A stretch of DNA of 39,670 nt from Rhodococcus sp. KRD197 (GTDB lineage Bacteria > Actinomycetota > Actinomycetes > Mycobacteriales > Mycobacteriaceae). How positions within the stretch are numbered: position 1 is the stretch's first letter; each line of letters begins with the position of its first letter. Of this stretch, positions 24,183 to 32,327 are shown one piece after another. A program made the translations under genes and the position numbers. Below the pieces are notes generated by a model that ran no database searches, was not told the origin of the DNA, and saw only the letters and a program-made list of their open reading frames with translations. The stretch is from contig NZ_JABFAO010000004.1 in the NCBI RefSeq assembly GCF_017168235.1, positions 423,871-463,540 of the forward strand, read 5' to 3'.

Positions 24183-25358
24183 ATGAATCTTGCCCTGACA
24201 GAAGAGGAAGCCGCATTTCGTGACGAGATGCGTACTTTCTTCACCACCGAGATTCCCGCGGAGATACGCGAGAAGAACCGCGTCGGCGCCGAGCTGAGCC
24301 GTGAAGATCTGGTGACCACGATGCGGATTCTCAATGCGAACGGACTCGCTGTTCCGCATTGGCCGAAGGAGTTCGGCGGCCGGGACTGGACCCCGGTGCA
24401 GCGCCACATCTGGCTCGACGAGATGCAGCTGGCCTCGGTGCCCGAGCCGCTGGCTTTCAACGCGTCCATGGTTGGACCGGTCATCGCGACGTTCGGCTCG
24501 CAGGAGCTGAAGGAGAAGTTCCTCCCCAAGACGGCAAATGTGGACATCTGGTGGTGCCAGGGATTCTCCGAGCCGGAAGCTGGATCGGACCTGGCCTCGC
24601 TCCGCACGACAGCGCTGCGCGACGGCGAGGACTACATCGTCAACGGCCAGAAGACATGGACGACGCTCGGGCAGTACGCCGATTGGATCTTCGCCCTCGT
24701 TCGGACCGATCCGACTGCGCCGAAGAAGCAGGCAGGCATCTCGTTCCTGCTGATCGACCTGAACACTCCGGGTATCACGATGCGCCCGATCAAACTGATC
24801 GACGGCAGCGTCGAGGTCAACGAAGTGTTCTTCGAGAACGTGCGTGTCCCTGCGGAAAACCTTGTCGGAGAAGAAAATCAAGGCTGGAGCTACGCCAAGT
24901 TCCTGCTCGGCAACGAGCGCACCGGAGTCGCCCGCGTCGGACACACCAAGGTACGGCTCGAAGAGGCCAAGAAGCATGCCGCGGCGACCAAGGTCGGCAC
25001 GGGCACGCTGGCCGAGGATCCGCTGTTTGCGGCGCGGTTCGCCGAGCTCGAAAACGAGGTTCTCGCACTGGAATTGACGCAGCTTCGGATGGTGTCGGGT
25101 TCGGAGGACGGCAAGCCCAATCCAGCCTCGTCGATTCTCAAGCTGCGGGGGTCCGAACTGCAGCAGTCCGCCACCGAGATGTTGATGGACATCGCAGGCC
25201 CGGACTCGCTGCCCTATGAGGCGGGCGAGGACATCGGGAGTGCGGAATGGGCGCAGCGGTCGGTGCCGACCTACCTCAACTACCGCAAGGTGTCGATCTA
25301 CGGCGGCTCCAACGAAGTGCAACGTCAGATCATCGCGTCGACGATTCTCGGATTGTGA
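24183..25358 (+). CDS. Acyl-CoA dehydrogenase large subunit (PimC/ChsE-like)
   Basis: A 391-residue flavin dehydrogenase similar to the large subunit of pimeloyl-CoA and steroid side-chain acyl-CoA dehydrogenases. Its features are an N-terminal LTEEEAAFRDEMRTFF helix, WCQGFSEPEAGSDLASLRTTA (flavin/substrate loop), NGQKTWTTLGQYADW, and a C-terminal YLNYRKVSIYGGSNEVQRQII, in which the medium-chain catalytic Glu position is Gly. A GGAGGGATCTC ribosome-binding site precedes the ATG at 24183. The small-subunit gene starts 10 bp after its stop; these families act as alpha2beta2 heterotetramers. The substrate may be a dicarboxylic, branched or sterol-derived acyl-CoA. Confidence 0.95.
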   Translation: MNLALTEEEAAFRDEMRTFFTTEIPAEIREKNRVGAELSREDLVTTMRILNANGLAVPHWPKEFGGRDWTPVQRHIWLDEMQLASVPEPLAFNASMVGPVIATFGSQELKEKFLPKTANVDIWWCQGFSEPEAGSDLASLRTTALRDGEDYIVNGQKTWTTLGQYADWIFALVRTDPTAPKKQAGISFLLIDLNTPGITMRPIKLIDGSVEVNEVFFENVRVPAENLVGEENQGWSYAKFLLGNERTGVARVGHTKVRLEEAKKHAAATKVGTGTLAEDPLFAARFAELENEVLALELTQLRMVSGSEDGKPNPASSILKLRGSELQQSATEMLMDIAGPDSLPYEAGEDIGSAEWAQRSVPTYLNYRKVSIYGGSNEVQRQIIASTILGL

Positions 25359-25368
25359 GGTTCACATT

Positions 25369-26469
25369 ATGGATTTCGAATTGAACGAAGAACAGAAGCT
25401 CCTCCGAGACACAGCCCGTGAGATGCTCTCGCGAGCGTACGACACCGAGAAGCGAAATCGGATCGTCGCGGCCGAGCCGGGCTGGTCCGCGGACGTGTGG
25501 AAGCAACTCGCCGAGGTCGGGCTGCTCGGGCTCAGTTTCGCCGAGGACGACGGCGGCATGGACGCCGGGCCGGTGGAGATCATGGCAGTGATGACCGAGA
25601 TGGGTCGACGGCTTGCGCCGGAGCCGATTCTCGACGCCGTGCTCGTCCCAGGAGGATTGATTTCCGACGTCGGTTCGGTGGATCAGCGTCGACGCGTGCT
25701 GCCCGGTGTGGCCGAGGGCAGCACGTTGCTTGCGTTCGCGCACAACGAGACCGGCAGTAGGTGGCCGAACGTCGCGGTCGGGGTATCGGCAACCGAGGAT
25801 GGCGGCTCGTTCTCGCTCGACGGCACCAAGAATCCGGTCCCACACGGCGGCAGTGCCGACATCCTCGTGGTCAGCGCGGCGCTGCCCGGCGGAGGTGTCG
25901 GGCTCTTCCTCGTCGACGGCGACGCGACCGGCGTGACGCGCAAGTCCTATCGCACGCACGACGGTCAGCGGGCGGCGCAGATCTCGTTCTCCGATGTCGC
26001 TGCCGAGCCCCTCGGTGACGGATCGGACGCCACCGCCGCGATCGTCGCGTCCGAGGTGAAGGCGCAGGCCGCTCTGTGCGCCGAGGCAGTGGGCGCAATG
26101 GAGGAGGCGCTTCGGTTGACCACCGACTACCTCAAGCAGCGCAAGCAGTTCGGTGTTCCGCTGGCCAAGTTCCAGGCGCTGACATTCCGGGCAGCCGACA
26201 TGTACGTGCTGCTGGAGCTGGCGCGGAGCATGGCCCTGTACGCGACGATGAACCTAGCCGACGACGTCGTCGATCCCATGGTCGCGTCTCGGGCGAAGCT
26301 GCAGATCTCCAGGTCCTCGCGCAAGCTCGGGCAGGAAGCGATTCAGCTGCACGGCGGCATCGGTGTCACCGCGGAGTATCCCGTCGGGCACTACGTGAGC
26401 AGGCTCGTGGCCATCGAGCACACGCTCGGCGGCGTCGACGAGCACCTGCGGGTGCTGATAGGCGGCTGA
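25369..26469 (+). CDS. Acyl-CoA dehydrogenase small subunit (PimD-like)
   Basis: A 366-residue acyl-CoA dehydrogenase-fold partner of the preceding protein. The start MDFELNEEQKLLRDTAREML is characteristic of PimD-type subunits. The normal flavin-binding TEPxxGSD loop is degenerate here (FAHNETGSRWPNV), while the C-terminal domain (LKQRKQFGVPLAKFQ, AIQLHGGIGVTAEYPVGHY) is preserved. This is the usual pattern for the non-canonical member of a heteromeric enzyme. The ATG at 25369 follows GAGG. Its TGA stop lies in the loop of the left mini-hairpin of palindrome copy 2, so the element may act at the 3' end of this operon. Confidence 0.94.
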   Translation: MDFELNEEQKLLRDTAREMLSRAYDTEKRNRIVAAEPGWSADVWKQLAEVGLLGLSFAEDDGGMDAGPVEIMAVMTEMGRRLAPEPILDAVLVPGGLISDVGSVDQRRRVLPGVAEGSTLLAFAHNETGSRWPNVAVGVSATEDGGSFSLDGTKNPVPHGGSADILVVSAALPGGGVGLFLVDGDATGVTRKSYRTHDGQRAAQISFSDVAAEPLGDGSDATAAIVASEVKAQAALCAEAVGAMEEALRLTTDYLKQRKQFGVPLAKFQALTFRAADMYVLLELARSMALYATMNLADDVVDPMVASRAKLQISRSSRKLGQEAIQLHGGIGVTAEYPVGHYVSRLVAIEHTLGGVDEHLRVLIGG

Positions 26470-26517
26470 CGCCGCATGTGAGTGGAAGTACATAGCCCGC
26501 TATGTACTTCCACTCAC
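26462..26517. repeat. Dispersed palindrome element, copy 2
   Basis: A perfect 19-bp inverted repeat (26478-26496 with 26499-26517, arm GTGAGTGGAAGTACATAGC) with a 2-nt loop. A left mini-hairpin GCGGC-TGAC-GCCGC at 26462-26475 holds the stop codon of the acyl-CoA dehydrogenase small-subunit gene in its loop; the right flank is degenerate (CGCCGAGCGCC near 26521). Relative to copy 1, the arm differs at several positions, each matched by a complementary change in the opposite arm. Confidence 0.88.
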
Positions 26518-26646
26518 CTACGCCGAGCGCCTGTTAGCCACATGTTGGCCCGGCGTATCTGAAACTCTCAGGGTGGGTGGTTAGGCTGGAGGCGAAGGCG
26601 CGCGCACAGCGTGCCCATGCCAAGTCCGATCGGAAGCGAGACACCG

Positions 26647-27552
26647 ATGAAGGCTCGGACGGCGGAGTATCCACGCCCGAATCATTGCCTCCTGCACCTC
26701 AGCGATACTCATCTCGTCGAGGGCGGGAATCTGTACGGCGGTGTCGACAGCACAGCGAGTTTGCAGCGGCTCCTCGGCGATGTCGAAGCGTCCGGCGTCC
26801 AACCCGACGCGTTGGTGTTCACGGGCGACTTGACCGACCGCGGTGAGGCCGGGGCCTACGACAGGCTTCGCGGCCTCGTCGAGCCGCTGGCGGAGGCGCT
26901 CGACGCGCAGATCATCTGGGCCATGGGCAACCACGACGACCGCGCCACATTCCGCGCGCGATTGCTCGATCAGGAGCCGAGCACCGGCACGGTGGACCGT
27001 GTGCACGAGGTCGACGGGCTCCGCATCATCACGCTCGATTCGACGGTGCCGGGCGAGCATCACGGCGAAGTGACCTCGGAGCAGTTGCGTTGGCTGGCCG
27101 ACGAGTTGTCCACGCCCACGGAGTTCGGCACGATCCTGGCGATGCACCACCCGCCGGTGCCGACGGTTCTGGACCTCGCCGTGCTCGTCGAGCTACTCGA
27201 TCAGAGCGCGTTGGCGGAGGTGCTGCGCGGCACGGATGTTCGTTCCATTCTGGCGGGCCACCTACATTATTCGACCTCGGCGACGTTCGCGGGGATTCCT
27301 GTGTCGGTGGCGTCCGCGACCTGCTACACGCAGGATTTGAACGTCGCGCACGGCGCACTCCGAGGCCGCGACGGTGCGCAAGCGTTCAACCTCGTCAATG
27401 TCTACGACGACACGGTCGTGCATTCGGTGGTGCCCATCGGTTCCTACGACACCGTGGGCGAGTACGTGCCCGCCGACGAAGTCGCGCGTCGCCTGGAACG
27501 CGAAGGCGTGCGTATCGCCGAGAGCACTCGGAGCTCGCGCGTCAGCTTCTAG
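26647..27552 (+). CDS. cpdA: 3',5'-cyclic nucleotide phosphodiesterase, Rv0805/CpdA-like metallophosphoesterase
   Basis: A 301-residue binuclear metallophosphoesterase closely resembling Mycobacterium tuberculosis Rv0805, which hydrolyses cAMP. All five class motifs are present: LSDTH (Asp20, His22), [20 protein letters not shown] and GHLHYS, followed by the [18 protein letters not shown] segment characteristic of this orthologue group. The ATG at 26647 aligns with the family start; upstream GTG/ATG codons at 26611 and 26617 are possible. It is convergent with the Stealth gene, sharing a CTAG in which both stop codons lie, and this order is also recalled for Rv0805 and Rv0806c (cpsY). Confidence 0.95.
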   Translation: MKARTAEYPRPNHCLLHLSDTHLVEGGNLYGGVDSTASLQRLLGDVEASGVQPDALVFTGDLTDRGEAGAYDRLRGLVEPLAEALDAQIIWAMGNHDDRATFRARLLDQEPSTGTVDRVHEVDGLRIITLDSTVPGEHHGEVTSEQLRWLADELSTPTEFGTILAMHHPPVPTVLDLAVLVELLDQSALAEVLRGTDVRSILAGHLHYSTSATFAGIPVSVASATCYTQDLNVAHGALRGRDGAQAFNLVNVYDDTVVHSVVPIGSYDTVGEYVPADEVARRLEREGVRIAESTRSSRVSF

Positions 27553-29090
27553 TTCCTGCGGGCTTCGGTTTCCCAGGGCGCCACGATCGGGAAGTAGCGC
27601 TCCAGGAATGCGGTCACTCGCCGTGTTCGGACGTCGAGATCGACCTCGGGGAAGCTGCCGTCGTTGAGGCAGAAGAAGTCGACGGCTCGCTTGGGAAGCA
27701 GGTTTTCCATCGAGTGCAGTCCCGTGTGCGCCGTGGTGTCGATGTACGTCACCTTGGCATCTTTCTGTACGACGGCGCGGCCACTCATCAGCGCGTAGTA
27801 GTGATACAGCGAATTGGTCACCGAGATATTCGTACTGGCGCGAAATGCGCTCGCTGCGGTGGCAGCGAACTCGTCGGCGAACTCGTTTTCCATCTCCTGC
27901 ATCACGCTCTTGCGCAGTGGTGTAGCTGCATGCTCGAGGTGCCGGGTGGTCATGAGACCGAAACGCTTCTGCAGCAGGCGACGGTTGACCCGGGCCGCGT
28001 TTTCGAAACCGCTGCGGTCTTCGTCGTTGTAGCCCAACCCTATTCGGGTCGGCGCCTCGATGAACATACTGATGCCACCGGGGGAGAAGAACATCTGGGG
28101 CCCCACCGGACGGCCGAAGAACATGTCGTCGTTGGAGTACAGGAAGTGCTCGGACAGGCCAGGGATGTGGTGCAGCTGGCTTTCCACTGCCTGCGAGTTG
28201 TGTGTCGGCAGATTCGATGCGTCTACGAAGAATTGGTCGCTGGGGACGAAGGTCACCCGGGAATCGTCGGCGAGCCACGCCGGACGTGGGGAATCGGTGG
28301 CGACGAAGATGCGACGGATCCACGGTGCGTACATGTGAACCGAGCGGAGTGCGTACTTCAGTTCGTCGATCTGCCGGAATCGAGCGGCCGAGGAATCACC
28401 TTCACCGACAATGTAGTTCTGCATGCGGCGGGCCCGTTGGGCCTGGAACTCGGCCGACGAACCGTCGACCCAGGAGAAGACGATGTCGATGTCGAAATTG
28501 ATGTCCGACGCGTGGTCGGCGAACATGTTCTCGATGGTCGGCCAGGTCATGCCGAATCGTTCGACTGTGCCGCGGACCGCCTCGCTCGGTGCGATGCTGC
28601 GCCGGGTCAGAGAATTCTCCACCGGCAACTGAACCTCGGTGGGCGAGAACGCCCACAGTTCGATCTGGACGGCCGTCGATGCCCCGTAGTGCAGTGCGCT
28701 GATGGGTTCGACGCGGGGGCGGAAGAGTCGGAAGATGCGAGCGTCGCTGGCCTCGGAGAGCGATCCGTCGGCGACGAGAACTGTCTTGGCGCGTTTGACG
28801 TCCACGGTCTTGGCGTAGAACGGCTCCCGCAAGCAGGCCTCGACCAACGCGGTTTCGAGCTTGCGGCGGGCGGCGACGTCGATAGCGACGACCGGCCGCT
28901 CGTCGTTGCCCCGGACCAGGAGGTACTTGATGTTGGCGGCATCGAGCGCCTCGCGGACGAACAGCAGATCCTCGACCATGGCCTCGTGGGGCGTGGTCGA
29001 GGTCATCTTCAGGGCGAAGCGTCCGGCATGTGGAACGACATCGGAGCGGTCCGTCAGGCGCGCTGCGGATTCCGGTGACGCGCCGGTCAC
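27549..29090 (-). CDS. Stealth-family capsule/exopolysaccharide phosphotransferase (CpsY-like)
   Basis: A protein of about 513 residues of the Stealth family, which transfers hexose-1-phosphate units in capsule or exopolysaccharide synthesis. CR1 is at about 201-213 ([12 protein letters not shown]), CR2 at about 236-275 ([31 protein letters not shown].), CR3 at about 297-330 ([30 protein letters not shown]) and a CR4-like C-terminal part. About 200 N-terminal residues precede CR1. The only ordinary in-frame start is the GTG at 29090, which lacks a good ribosome-binding site; better Shine-Dalgarno-like sequence (GGAAGGG) lies upstream near an in-frame ATC at 29154-29156. The VanZ-like and methyltransferase genes lie upstream on the same strand. 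Confidence 0.93.
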   Translation of the reverse strand: MTGASPESAARLTDRSDVVPHAGRFALKMTSTTPHEAMVEDLLFVREALDAANIKYLLVRGNDERPVVAIDVAARRKLETALVEACLREPFYAKTVDVKRAKTVLVADGSLSEASDARIFRLFRPRVEPISALHYGASTAVQIELWAFSPTEVQLPVENSLTRRSIAPSEAVRGTVERFGMTWPTIENMFADHASDINFDIDIVFSWVDGSSAEFQAQRARRMQNYIVGEGDSSAARFRQIDELKYALRSVHMYAPWIRRIFVATDSPRPAWLADDSRVTFVPSDQFFVDASNLPTHNSQAVESQLHHIPGLSEHFLYSNDDMFFGRPVGPQMFFSPGGISMFIEAPTRIGLGYNDEDRSGFENAARVNRRLLQKRFGLMTTRHLEHAATPLRKSVMQEMENEFADEFAATAASAFRASTNISVTNSLYHYYALMSGRAVVQKDAKVTYIDTTAHTGLHSMENLLPKRAVDFFCLNDGSFPEVDLDVRTRRVTAFLERYFPIVAPWETEARRN

Positions 29091-29207
29091 CGGGTCGGCC
29101 GTGTCCTGCTCGGGCGGAACCAGGTAGATGTCGTGGGGTGCGGACGTCGTGGTGATGGTGACCCTTCCGGTTCAGGCGTGCGAGCCGAGGACCCCCGGAG
29201 CGTCCTC

Positions 29208-29576
29208 TCAGTGTATAGCCGAACGAGAGGGCGCCACGAGCGCCGCGATCAGCAGACCGGCGGTGACACCGAACACGTCGAACAGTGCGTCGTCCAGCGA
29301 ACCGCTCCGACCGAGCGGGAGGACCGCCTGCAGCGCCTCGGATAGCCCCGCGAAGGTGACGGTCCACACAGCGGTCCACCTCGCGGATATCGCTGCCACT
29401 CGAGACGAGTAGGCCAGCGCCGCGAACAGGCAGAAATGGACGATCTTGTCGCTGTGCTCGAACCCACTCGGAACCCCCGACGCCGGAGTGAACAGAATGA
29501 TCAGCGCGGCGACCACCGAGATGGCGAGTGGGAGGTAGTACTTCAGCGGTAGCTCGAGTGGTGGGGGCGGGGGCAC
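29208..29576 (-). CDS. VanZ-like family membrane protein
   Basis: A 122-residue integral membrane protein with about four predicted helices. A proline-rich start is followed by YYLPLAISVVAALIILFTP, then SDKIVHFCLFAALAYSS (the Asp-Lys/His pattern of VanZ-like proteins), LSEALQAVLPLGRSGSLDDALFDVFG (Glu and Asp conserved) and a final helix. VanZ-like proteins are small membrane proteins whose role outside teicoplanin resistance is poorly known. The GTG at 29576 sits close to GGGAG. Its location just upstream of the Stealth gene suggests a cell-envelope role, which is an inference. Confidence 0.88.
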   Translation of the reverse strand: MPPPPPLELPLKYYLPLAISVVAALIILFTPASGVPSGFEHSDKIVHFCLFAALAYSSRVAAISARWTAVWTVTFAGLSEALQAVLPLGRSGSLDDALFDVFGVTAGLLIAALVAPSRSAIH

Positions 29577-29624
29577 CGCTCCCAGCCTAGGAGTCTCGGT
29601 CCAGCCCAGGAGTTGCGGCCCGTC

Positions 29625-30248
29625 TCAGGTGTTGCGGCGCAGCAAGACGACGGTGTCCTTCCGCTCGGCAGGGGTGCCGTCGGGTCCGGCGCCGGCCCGG
29701 GCGCGTGTCTCGGCGAGGACGGTCGTCCAGTTCTCGTCGTCGAACAGCGCTGTGATGGGATCGACATCGAACAGTATGTCTGCGCGCGGGTGGTGCTTGG
29801 CATGGTCGTCCGAGGGGCTGTGTCCGACGATCAGCAGGTGCCCGCCTGGGTTGACTGCGTGGCCGAATCTGAGAAACGCAGGACCGACCTGCTGCATGGG
29901 CAGCTGAAAGAAATGCGCGGTGACCAGGTCGTACTGCGTCTCCGGCGCCCAGGTGAGCAGGTCGCGGTGCAGCCATTCGATGTCACGGTCGCCTTGGTTG
30001 GCTCGTGCACGCTCGAGTGCTACTTCGGAGATGTCGACGCCGGTGGTCTTCCATCCGTTGTCGGCGAGCCAGAAGGCGTCGCCCCCTTCGCCGCTGCCGA
30101 TGTCGAGTGCCGTGCCGGGCGTCAGCTTCGAGGCTTCGGTGGCGAGGACCGGGTTGGCCTTGCCGCTCCAACGCTGTGGCATTTCGGTGTACAGGTTGTC
30201 CCAGAACGGTTGATCGAACTCGGTGGGAGTTTCGTCGTGTGTGTGCAT
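29625..30248 (-). CDS. Class I SAM-dependent methyltransferase
   Basis: A 207-residue methyltransferase. Motif I ALDIGSGEGGDAFWLA (SAM glycine loop), motif II GVDISEVALERA, and the post-motif LLTWAPETQYDLVTAHFFQLP are clear. The start MHTHDETPTEFDQPFWDNLYTEMPQRWSG resembles the TehB/thiopurine methyltransferase-like group found in actinobacteria. The ATG at 30248 has a weak GGAAATC upstream. It is the first gene of the leftward methyltransferase - VanZ-like - Stealth run and divergent from the DinB gene. The acceptor is not predictable. Confidence 0.92.
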   Translation of the reverse strand: MHTHDETPTEFDQPFWDNLYTEMPQRWSGKANPVLATEASKLTPGTALDIGSGEGGDAFWLADNGWKTTGVDISEVALERARANQGDRDIEWLHRDLLTWAPETQYDLVTAHFFQLPMQQVGPAFLRFGHAVNPGGHLLIVGHSPSDDHAKHHPRADILFDVDPITALFDDENWTTVLAETRARAGAGPDGTPAERKDTVVLLRRNT

Positions 30249-30310
30249 GATTTCCACTGTGCCCACCTCGGCCCGCGGGCGCAACAGGGTTTGCCGAAAC
30301 GGCAAAGAAG

Positions 30311-30378
30311 GCGCTTCGCGCATGTGCGCGGAAATACGGGCAAGACTATGTATTTCCACGCACATGCGCCGAAGGCGC
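30311..30378. repeat. Dispersed palindrome element, copy 3 (partly decayed)
   Basis: Arms 30320-30337 and 30350-30367 are complementary at 17 of 18 positions (arm GCATGTGCGCGGAAATAC), around a 12-nt loop in which the left arm has lost the inner CATAG. Mini-hairpins flank it: GCGC-TTC-GCGC at 30311-30321 and GCGCC-GAA-GGCGC at 30366-30378. It lies in the divergent gap between the methyltransferase and DinB genes, 20 nt before the DinB start and next to its AAAGGA ribosome-binding site, so a terminator role does not fit here. Confidence 0.85.
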
Positions 30379-30397
30379 ACGACGAAAGGACCACCTC

Positions 30398-30907
30398 GTG
30401 AATCACGCCGCAGTGCTGGCCGATGCTTTCGGGAGGATTCGGGAACTCGTTCACGAAATCCTCGACGATATCGCTCCGCACGCACTCACCTTCCGGCCCG
30501 ACTCCGAAGCGAACACTGTCGCCTGGTTGATCTGGCACCTCACGCGTGTTCAGGACGATCATGTTTCCGGCGTTGCAGGAAGCGACCAGGTGTGGACCGC
30601 TGACGGCTGGGAAGCCCGCTTCGGACTGCCGTTCGAGAGCAGCGCTATCGGCTACGGCCAGAATGCCGAGGAGGTCGCCGAGGTCACCGCTTCCGCCGAG
30701 CTGCTCCGGGACTATCACGATGCCGTGCACGCCAGGACGGTCGCGTATGTCGAGTCGCTATCAGCGGCTGACCTGGATCGTGTTGTCGACGACCATTGGG
30801 ATCCCCCGGTGACATTGGGTGTGCGGCTGGTGTCCGTGGTCTCCGACGATCTTCAGCACGCGGGCCAGGCTGCCTATGTCCGGGGAATGTTCCAACGGCA
30901 CGGTTGA
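30398..30907 (+). CDS. DinB-fold (DUF664) putative metal-dependent thiol-S-transferase
   Basis: A 169-residue four-helix-bundle protein of the DinB superfamily. The metal-binding histidines are visible in WLIWHLTRVQDDH (His47 and His53 region) and DLQHAGQAAYVRGMFQR (third His). In mycothiol-making actinobacteria, members of this fold act as mycothiol-dependent S-transferases or isomerases, a family-level suggestion only. The GTG at 30398 has GAAAGGA 8 nt upstream. Palindrome copy 3 occupies its leader. It is convergent with the SRPBCC gene with 15 bp between them. Confidence 0.9.
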   Translation: MNHAAVLADAFGRIRELVHEILDDIAPHALTFRPDSEANTVAWLIWHLTRVQDDHVSGVAGSDQVWTADGWEARFGLPFESSAIGYGQNAEEVAEVTASAELLRDYHDAVHARTVAYVESLSAADLDRVVDDHWDPPVTLGVRLVSVVSDDLQHAGQAAYVRGMFQRHG

Positions 30908-30922
30908 TGGTGACGTGCATGC

Positions 30923-31417
30923 TCAGGCGAATCGCCTCTGGAGGTTGCCGAGTGTCCTCCTGATGTTCCGACGCTGGAACTCGGGGAAGGTACTACCGCC
31001 GGTGACGATCTTGTCGAACACGAAAGCCAGTGCATCGGGCCAGTTTCGGCGATCGTCGGTCCATGTTTCGGTGACTTTGGTTCCACCCGAAACGTGCTCG
31101 AACTCGTAGCGCCACGTCGCGATGGCGCGTTTCAATCGGGGAGACGTGACGCCGATCGCGTGCACGCGAAACTCGAACGCCTTGGCCGGCTCGGCAACGG
31201 TCACCGTGCAGCGAGTGACCCAGCGTGCTCTGCCTCGCTTGTTTCGGCCGTCGAACACCATCCCGACGTAGGCGCCGTCCCGCGGTTCGGCAACCACTGC
31301 ACCGCGATTCTCGGGACTCCAGTTGCCCATCTGCACCGGGTCGCTGATCGCGTCGTACAGGATGTTGGCATCGGCCGCGACCACCACACTGTCGGCGACG
31401 GTGAAATCGCGCGTCAC
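30923..31417 (-). CDS. SRPBCC (START/polyketide cyclase-like) family protein
   Basis: A 164-residue helix-grip protein. The opening VADSVVVAADANILYDAISDPVQMGNWSPENR and the central VTRCTVTVAEPAKAFEFRVHA, WRYEFEHVSGGTKVTETW strands are typical of the SRPBCC/polyketide_cyc2 family, which binds hydrophobic ligands in a deep cavity. The GTG at 31417 overlaps the SDR stop (GTGA), so it is translated with the SDR. The ligand is unknown; coupling to an SDR suggests a small lipid or ketone is bound and reduced. Confidence 0.88.
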   Translation of the reverse strand: MTRDFTVADSVVVAADANILYDAISDPVQMGNWSPENRGAVVAEPRDGAYVGMVFDGRNKRGRARWVTRCTVTVAEPAKAFEFRVHAIGVTSPRLKRAIATWRYEFEHVSGGTKVTETWTDDRRNWPDALAFVFDKIVTGGSTFPEFQRRNIRRTLGNLQRRFA

Positions 31418-32226
31418 TTGCGGAGCCCGGGATGGATGCGAGCGAGCATCGGCACCAGCAGGGTGCGTGGTGTCACCGCAGCGAACACGGAGGTGATGCG
31501 GTTGGCCATGCCCGGTATCGCAACCATGCTGCCCTTGGCCAGCCCGTTCACCGCGGTCTTGGCCACCTCCTGCGGGGAGACCCACATGATCGATGGCAGC
31601 GCAGCCTCGGCGTCGTCGACCGAGAAACCCGCGGCCTCGGCGAAGCCGGTGTCGACCGGCCCGGGGCACAGCGCTGTCGCGCTCACTCCGGTTCCGCGAA
31701 GCTCGCCGACGAGGCTCTGGGTGTACGAGAGCACGAAGGCTTTGCCTGCGCCGTAGCCCGCCTGGCCCGGGAGCGGCTGGAAGGCGGCAGTGGACGCGAC
31801 GTTGAGAATCGCGCCGCGCCGGCGGGCGGTCATTCCTGGAAGGAACCTGCTGCACAGGTCGGCAACCGCGACGACGTCGACCTCGATCATGTTCATTTCG
31901 GCTTCCGGGTCCGAGGATGCGACCGGGCCGACGGTTGATAGCCCGGCGTTGTTGACGAGCACGTCGGGGACGAGTCCGAGCGCTTCGATGCGGCCCAGTA
32001 GTTCGGCGCGATCCGACCGCTCGGAGAGATCTGCGGGGAGCACCTCGGCGCGCACCCCGCGTGCGCTCAACTCCTCGGCGAGCGCGGTCAGTTTCTCCGC
32101 TCGGCGGGCCACGAGTGTCACTCCGTGTCCGCGTGCGGCGAGCTCGCGGGCGATTTCTGCGCCGATACCGGAGGATGCCCCGGTCACGACGGCGGTGCGA
32201 TCAGGGGCGGGGCGAGGAAGGCTCAT
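31414..32226 (-). CDS. SDR-family short-chain oxidoreductase
   Basis: A 270-residue Rossmann-fold dehydrogenase/reductase. The nucleotide motif TAVVTGASSGIGAEIAREL (about 11-29), the following VARRAEKL arginines favouring NADP(H), NNAGL, the catalytic Ser in NVASTAAF and the YGAGK Tyr-Lys pair are intact, with PGPVDTGFAEAAG after them. The start is put at the ATG at 32226; a GTG at 32235 with GGGAG upstream is an alternative adding three residues. It is the first gene of the leftward pair with the SRPBCC gene. The substrate is unknown. Confidence 0.93.
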   Translation of the reverse strand: MSLPRPAPDRTAVVTGASSGIGAEIARELAARGHGVTLVARRAEKLTALAEELSARGVRAEVLPADLSERSDRAELLGRIEALGLVPDVLVNNAGLSTVGPVASSDPEAEMNMIEVDVVAVADLCSRFLPGMTARRRGAILNVASTAAFQPLPGQAGYGAGKAFVLSYTQSLVGELRGTGVSATALCPGPVDTGFAEAAGFSVDDAEAALPSIMWVSPQEVAKTAVNGLAKGSMVAIPGMANRITSVFAAVTPRTLLVPMLARIHPGLRK

Positions 32227-32275
32227 GCATTCCACCGTAGCTCCCTCGAGCTTTCACGAGAGTTGAAATTCCAAC

Positions 32276-32294
32276 AAAGGTAAGCCTAGGCTTC
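32276..32294. promoter_or_regulatory. Candidate IdeR/DtxR iron box upstream of the siderophore-binding lipoprotein gene
   Basis: The 19-bp AAAGGTAAGCCTAGGCTTC contains a perfect 12-bp palindrome (AAGCCTAGGCTT, 32282-32293) and partly matches the mycobacterial IdeR consensus TTAGGTTAGGCTAACCTAA (11 of 19 by eye). It lies 33 nt before the ATG of an iron-uptake binding protein, the expected place for iron-dependent repression. Confidence 0.55.
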
Positions 32295-32327
32295 ATTGTC
32301 GAACCCGATCTCGAGAAAAGGCCTCTT

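Noticed and set aside
27090..29078. A 662-codon plus-strand open frame
   Set aside because: It lies opposite the Stealth gene and overlaps the phosphodiesterase gene; it has no recognisable family and is an antisense frame kept open by high GC.
29168..29207. GAGGAC...GTCCTC hairpin between the VanZ-like and Stealth genes
   Set aside because: A 6-bp stem with a 9-nt loop is too weak to call; it may be chance.
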